Shown here: piece by piece, positions 61,844 to 64,000 of the stretch
Numbering within the stretch: position 1 is the stretch's first letter
Layout: each line of letters begins with the position of its first letter
From: MGBC114844 sp910585855
Lineage (GTDB): Bacteria; Bacillota; Clostridia; Lachnospirales; Lachnospiraceae
Direction of reading: 5' to 3'
Assembly (NCBI GenBank): GCA_965646165.1
Contig: CBFFYP010000008.1
Span: 1-64,000, forward strand
Length of the DNA: 64,000 bases
The notes under the pieces: model-generated
Database searches by the model: none
The model's input: the letters and a program-made list of their open reading frames with translations, nothing else
Told to the model about the DNA's origin: nothing
Translations under genes and position numbers: made by a program

Positions 61844-61872
61844 TTGAAAAAATAAATGAGTTTCGTTATACT
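61844..61872 (+). promoter_or_regulatory. Promoter of tgt
   Basis: TTGAAA (61844-61849) and TATACT (61867-61872) are 17 bp apart and 41 bp before the likely start codon. Confidence 0.7.
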
Positions 61873-61915
61873 AATTAGGTTACTATATGTTGGAAGTATA
61901 ATCAGGAAGAAAATG

Positions 61916-63067
61916 ATGGAGTTTAGTGTGGGAAAGTATACAATATTAAAACGAGATGGAAAGGCAAAAAGAGCAGTTTTTGAAACAGTGCATGGTGTAG
62001 TGCAGACTCCGGTTTTTATGAATGTTGGTACGGCAGCAGCGATTAAGGGAGCGGTTTCTACTGTGGATTTGCAGGAAATTGGGACACAGGTAGAGCTGTC
62101 GAATACGTATCATCTTCATGTTCGACCGGGAGATGAAGTTGTAAAGAAAATGGGGGGTCTTTCTAAATTTATGGTTTGGGATAAACCGATTCTTACCGAT
62201 TCGGGAGGATTTCAGGTGTTTTCTTTGGCTGGGCTTCGAAAGATTCAAGAGGAGGGTGTGCAGTTTCATTCTCATATTGATGGAAAGAAAATCTTTATGG
62301 GACCGGAGGAGAGTATGCAGATTCAGTCTAATTTGGCTTCTACGATTGCAATGGCATTTGATGAATGTCCGCCTGCATTGGCAGAGCGAACCTATATTCA
62401 GAAGTCTGTCGATCGAACGGTTCGATGGCTTTATCGGTGCAAGGCAGAAATGGATCGGTTAAACAGCTTAGATGATACGATTAATCCACACCAGATGTTG
62501 TTTGGTATTAATCAGGGAGGAATTTTTGAGGATATTCGGATGGCACAGGCGCAGCAGATTTCAGAATTGGATTTGGACGGATATGCGATTGGAGGACTAG
62601 CAGTTGGAGAAACCCATGAGGAGATGTATCGAATTTTGGACTGTGTTGTTCCTTGTCTGCCTTTGGAAAAACCTACTTATTTGATGGGAGTGGGAACACC
62701 GGCTAATATTTTAGAGGCAGTGGATCGAGGGGTTGATTTTTTTGACTGCGTTTATCCAAGCAGAAACGGACGGCATGGACATGTCTATACAAAACATGGA
62801 AAAATCAATTTATTTAATGCAAAGTATGAGTTAGATAAACGACCGATTGAAGAGGGATGCCAGTGTCCGACCTGCCGATCTTACAGCAGAGGGTATATTC
62901 GCCATCTTTTAAAGGCAAAAGAAATGCTTGGGATGCGTTTTTGCGTGCTTCACAATTTATACTTTTATAATCATTTAATGAAAGAAATCCGAGAAGCGAT
63001 TGAACAAGGCAGATATCAAGAGTATAAAAAAGAAAAACTAAAAGGTTTTTTGGAGGGAGAAAATTAA
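61916..63067 (+). CDS. tgt: Queuine tRNA-ribosyltransferase
   Basis: TGT exchanges guanine-34 of certain tRNAs for a queuosine precursor. The catalytic and binding motifs are LTDSGGFQVFSLAG (near residue 90), FGINQGG, GYAIGGLAVGE and DCVYPSRNGRHG. The zinc site is CQCPTCRSYSRGYIRHL with a later His. The length is about 383 aa. AGGAAG (61904-61909) suits ATG 61916; ATG 61913 directly before it is possible. The yajC gene follows, as in many bacteria; queA and ruvAB are not in the window. Confidence 0.95.
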   Translation: MEFSVGKYTILKRDGKAKRAVFETVHGVVQTPVFMNVGTAAAIKGAVSTVDLQEIGTQVELSNTYHLHVRPGDEVVKKMGGLSKFMVWDKPILTDSGGFQVFSLAGLRKIQEEGVQFHSHIDGKKIFMGPEESMQIQSNLASTIAMAFDECPPALAERTYIQKSVDRTVRWLYRCKAEMDRLNSLDDTINPHQMLFGINQGGIFEDIRMAQAQQISELDLDGYAIGGLAVGETHEEMYRILDCVVPCLPLEKPTYLMGVGTPANILEAVDRGVDFFDCVYPSRNGRHGHVYTKHGKINLFNAKYELDKRPIEEGCQCPTCRSYSRGYIRHLLKAKEMLGMRFCVLHNLYFYNHLMKEIREAIEQGRYQEYKKEKLKGFLEGEN

Positions 63068-63144
63068 AATTTGTAATAAACAGGAAAATGGAGTAAATCC
63101 AATAGAACTAGAGAATTTAGATAGAAAAATCAGGAGGAATTAAA

Positions 63145-63444
63145 ATGATAGCTTTAACAGGTACAACAACAGGCGGGATTTTAGGAATGGTACTTTATCT
63201 CGTAGTAATTGGCGGATTTTTTTATTTTGTATTGATCCGTCCGCAAAAAAAGCAGCAGGCACGAACGAAAGCAATGTTAGAAGCATTGGAAGTAGGTGAT
63301 AGTGTATTGACAACTAGTGGATTTTATGGAGTAGTTATTGATATTACAGATGATACTGTAATTGTAGAATTTGGAAATAATAAAAACTGTCGAATTCCTA
63401 TGCAGAAGGCAGCGATTACACAGGTAGAAAAGGCAGAGGCATAA
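63145..63444 (+). CDS. yajC: Preprotein translocase subunit YajC
   Basis: The protein has 99 aa. A single membrane helix (about 10-30; GILGMVLYLVVIGGFFYFVLI) is followed by IRPQKKQQ and the small cytoplasmic domain (VGDSVLTTSGFYGVVIDITDDTV). It is an accessory part of the Sec translocase in the membrane. AGGAGG lies 8 nt before the ATG. It stands 77 bp after tgt. secD and secF do not follow directly. Confidence 0.95.
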   Translation: MIALTGTTTGGILGMVLYLVVIGGFFYFVLIRPQKKQQARTKAMLEALEVGDSVLTTSGFYGVVIDITDDTVIVEFGNNKNCRIPMQKAAITQVEKAEA

Positions 63445-63449
63445 AAAGA

Positions 63450-63615
63450 AGGGGATGCCGAAAGCCGAATGGAGTTCTATTCCGGGTTCGCTTGTGCTTA
63501 GCATTTTCTATTTCCATATAGCGGACACATAAGACGCTAAAATACAGCGTCTAAGTGCCGACGGGAAATGATGACCCTGCATAGAATTCCATTCGGCTTT
63601 CGGTCGTGTATTCCA
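63450..63615 (+). repeat. Family A structured repeat, full copy (A10)
   Basis: The left arm GCCGAAAGCCGAATGGAGTTC pairs with GAATTCCATTCGGCTTTCGG. The inner hairpin is GACGCT/AGCGTC. GGAAATG is kept; the partner in the loop reads CATTTTC. It starts 6 bp after the yajC stop codon, on the same strand. Confidence 0.8.
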
Positions 63616-63671
63616 AACTGAAAAAATAATAAAAGATTTGTTGTAGTGAGAGGTGCTGATGGAAGTAATAT

Positions 63672-63710
63672 TCTTGTACAGACCTCTCTTTCGATTTCAG
63701 TGTTCGGGAA
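63672..63710 (+). repeat. Family A right-arm fragment (A11)
   Basis: TTGTACAGACCTCTCTTTCGA then TTTCAGTGTTCGG repeats a family A right end about 60 bp after A10, the same arrangement as A8 with A9 near recG. Confidence 0.5.
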
Positions 63711-63744
63711 ATTAAAAAATTTTTTGGGGATATTGATTATTTTG

Positions 63745-63773
63745 TTGTGAAGTTGGAAGATTTATCGTACAAT
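63745..63773 (+). promoter_or_regulatory. Candidate promoter of the last gene
   Basis: TTGTGA (63745-63750) and TACAAT (63768-63773) are 17 bp apart, 84 bp before ATG 63858. Confidence 0.5.
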
Positions 63774-63857
63774 AAGAGATATAAAAGTTCTAGACTGTTA
63801 CAAGATAGGATGAGAAACAGAAGATTTGTAGGATAGAATGGGTGGAGTGGCGATAAG

Positions 63858-64000
63858 ATGTTAAAAGAGAAGGAAGAAGCAGTTGAGAAAAAGCAGGTAT
63901 TATTAGATGAGATGGAACAATCAGAGGAAACAAGTGTTTCGCAGAAAGTGTGGAAATCTCTTGGAGAGATTGAACGTGTTATGCTGGAACTGCAAAATGC
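63858..64000 (+). CDS. Start of a gene running off the window (unknown)
   Basis: The frame stays open from ATG 63858 to the window end (47 codons seen). TGGAG lies about 10 nt upstream. The visible part is rich in Glu and Lys (MLKEKEEAVEKKQVLLDEME) and helical, with no signal peptide. The product is not recognised from this part. Confidence 0.6.
   Translation, partial: MLKEKEEAVEKKQVLLDEMEQSEETSVSQKVWKSLGEIERVMLELQN

Overview
The window looks like a chromosome segment of an anaerobic gut Firmicute, most likely a Lachnospiraceae member. The evidence is moderate-to-low GC, strong Shine-Dalgarno sites, T-box leaders, a Re-type citrate synthase next to NADP-isocitrate dehydrogenase, choline-binding-type cell-wall repeats, an RsgI-like anti-sigma factor and a Trk potassium system. 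This taxonomy is inferred from gene content only. No rRNA or tRNA gene, prophage or autonomous transposase was seen.

Layout. 1-4091: Re-citrate synthase, an FCD-type GntR regulator and isocitrate dehydrogenase, a route from oxaloacetate to 2-oxoglutarate (no aconitase gene in the window), with a GntR-like palindrome over the promoter. 4186-5508: a secreted cell-wall-repeat protein with a cysteine-peptidase-like end. 5525-10747: a T-box leader, leuB, ilvD and ilvB (branched-chain amino acids). 11088-16778: serC, serA, an AraC-type regulator and a DUF1015 gene. 16820-20197: NfeD-like protein, flotillin and a ferredoxin-type aldo/keto reductase. 21305-22426: a MetH-activation-like protein and cobO. 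22690-24298: a small DxDGDG-repeat exoprotein, an ECF sigma factor and an RsgI-like anti-sigma factor. 24370-29762 (minus strand): a soluble CZB chemoreceptor, trkH and trkA. 30229-37226: a membrane spermidine-synthase-like protein, a UMF1-type transporter, a YcxB-like protein and two metallophosphoesterases flanking an M18 aminopeptidase. 37712-42327: an XRE regulator and two related cell-wall-repeat proteins, one carrying leucine-rich repeats and one truncated. 42557-47218: T-box, thrS and a large cNMP-fold protein of unknown role. 48023-51655: a 55-repeat CRISPR array with no cas genes. 51936-56437: asp23, fakA, recG. 57011-58414: DeoR regulator and P-loop kinase. 58537-61026: walJ-like hydrolase, ACT protein, PFL-family protein. 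61916-64000: tgt, yajC and the start of one more gene.

The most unusual property is what fills the gaps between genes. Two families of structured repeats occupy most intergenic spaces. Family A (about 165 bp, five uninterrupted copies plus one interrupted copy and fragments) lies just after stop codons in the sense orientation. It shows three helices whose two strands change together from copy to copy. Family B (about 350 bp per half) is a giant hairpin with a conserved core and variable self-complementary arms. Its halves pair head to head into about 860-bp units bounded by a 13-bp inverted repeat. One B unit is inserted inside an A copy, another cuts the distal end of the CRISPR array, and one abuts the premature end of a cell-wall protein gene.

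The CRISPR array has 36-nt repeats and strictly 29-30-nt spacers, with a short CCC/GGG hairpin and an AAAC-ending repeat. These metrics resemble single-effector (type II or VI) systems more than type I or III. It has a promoter-bearing leader and a degenerate repeat-like sequence upstream, but its effector must be encoded elsewhere or be lost.
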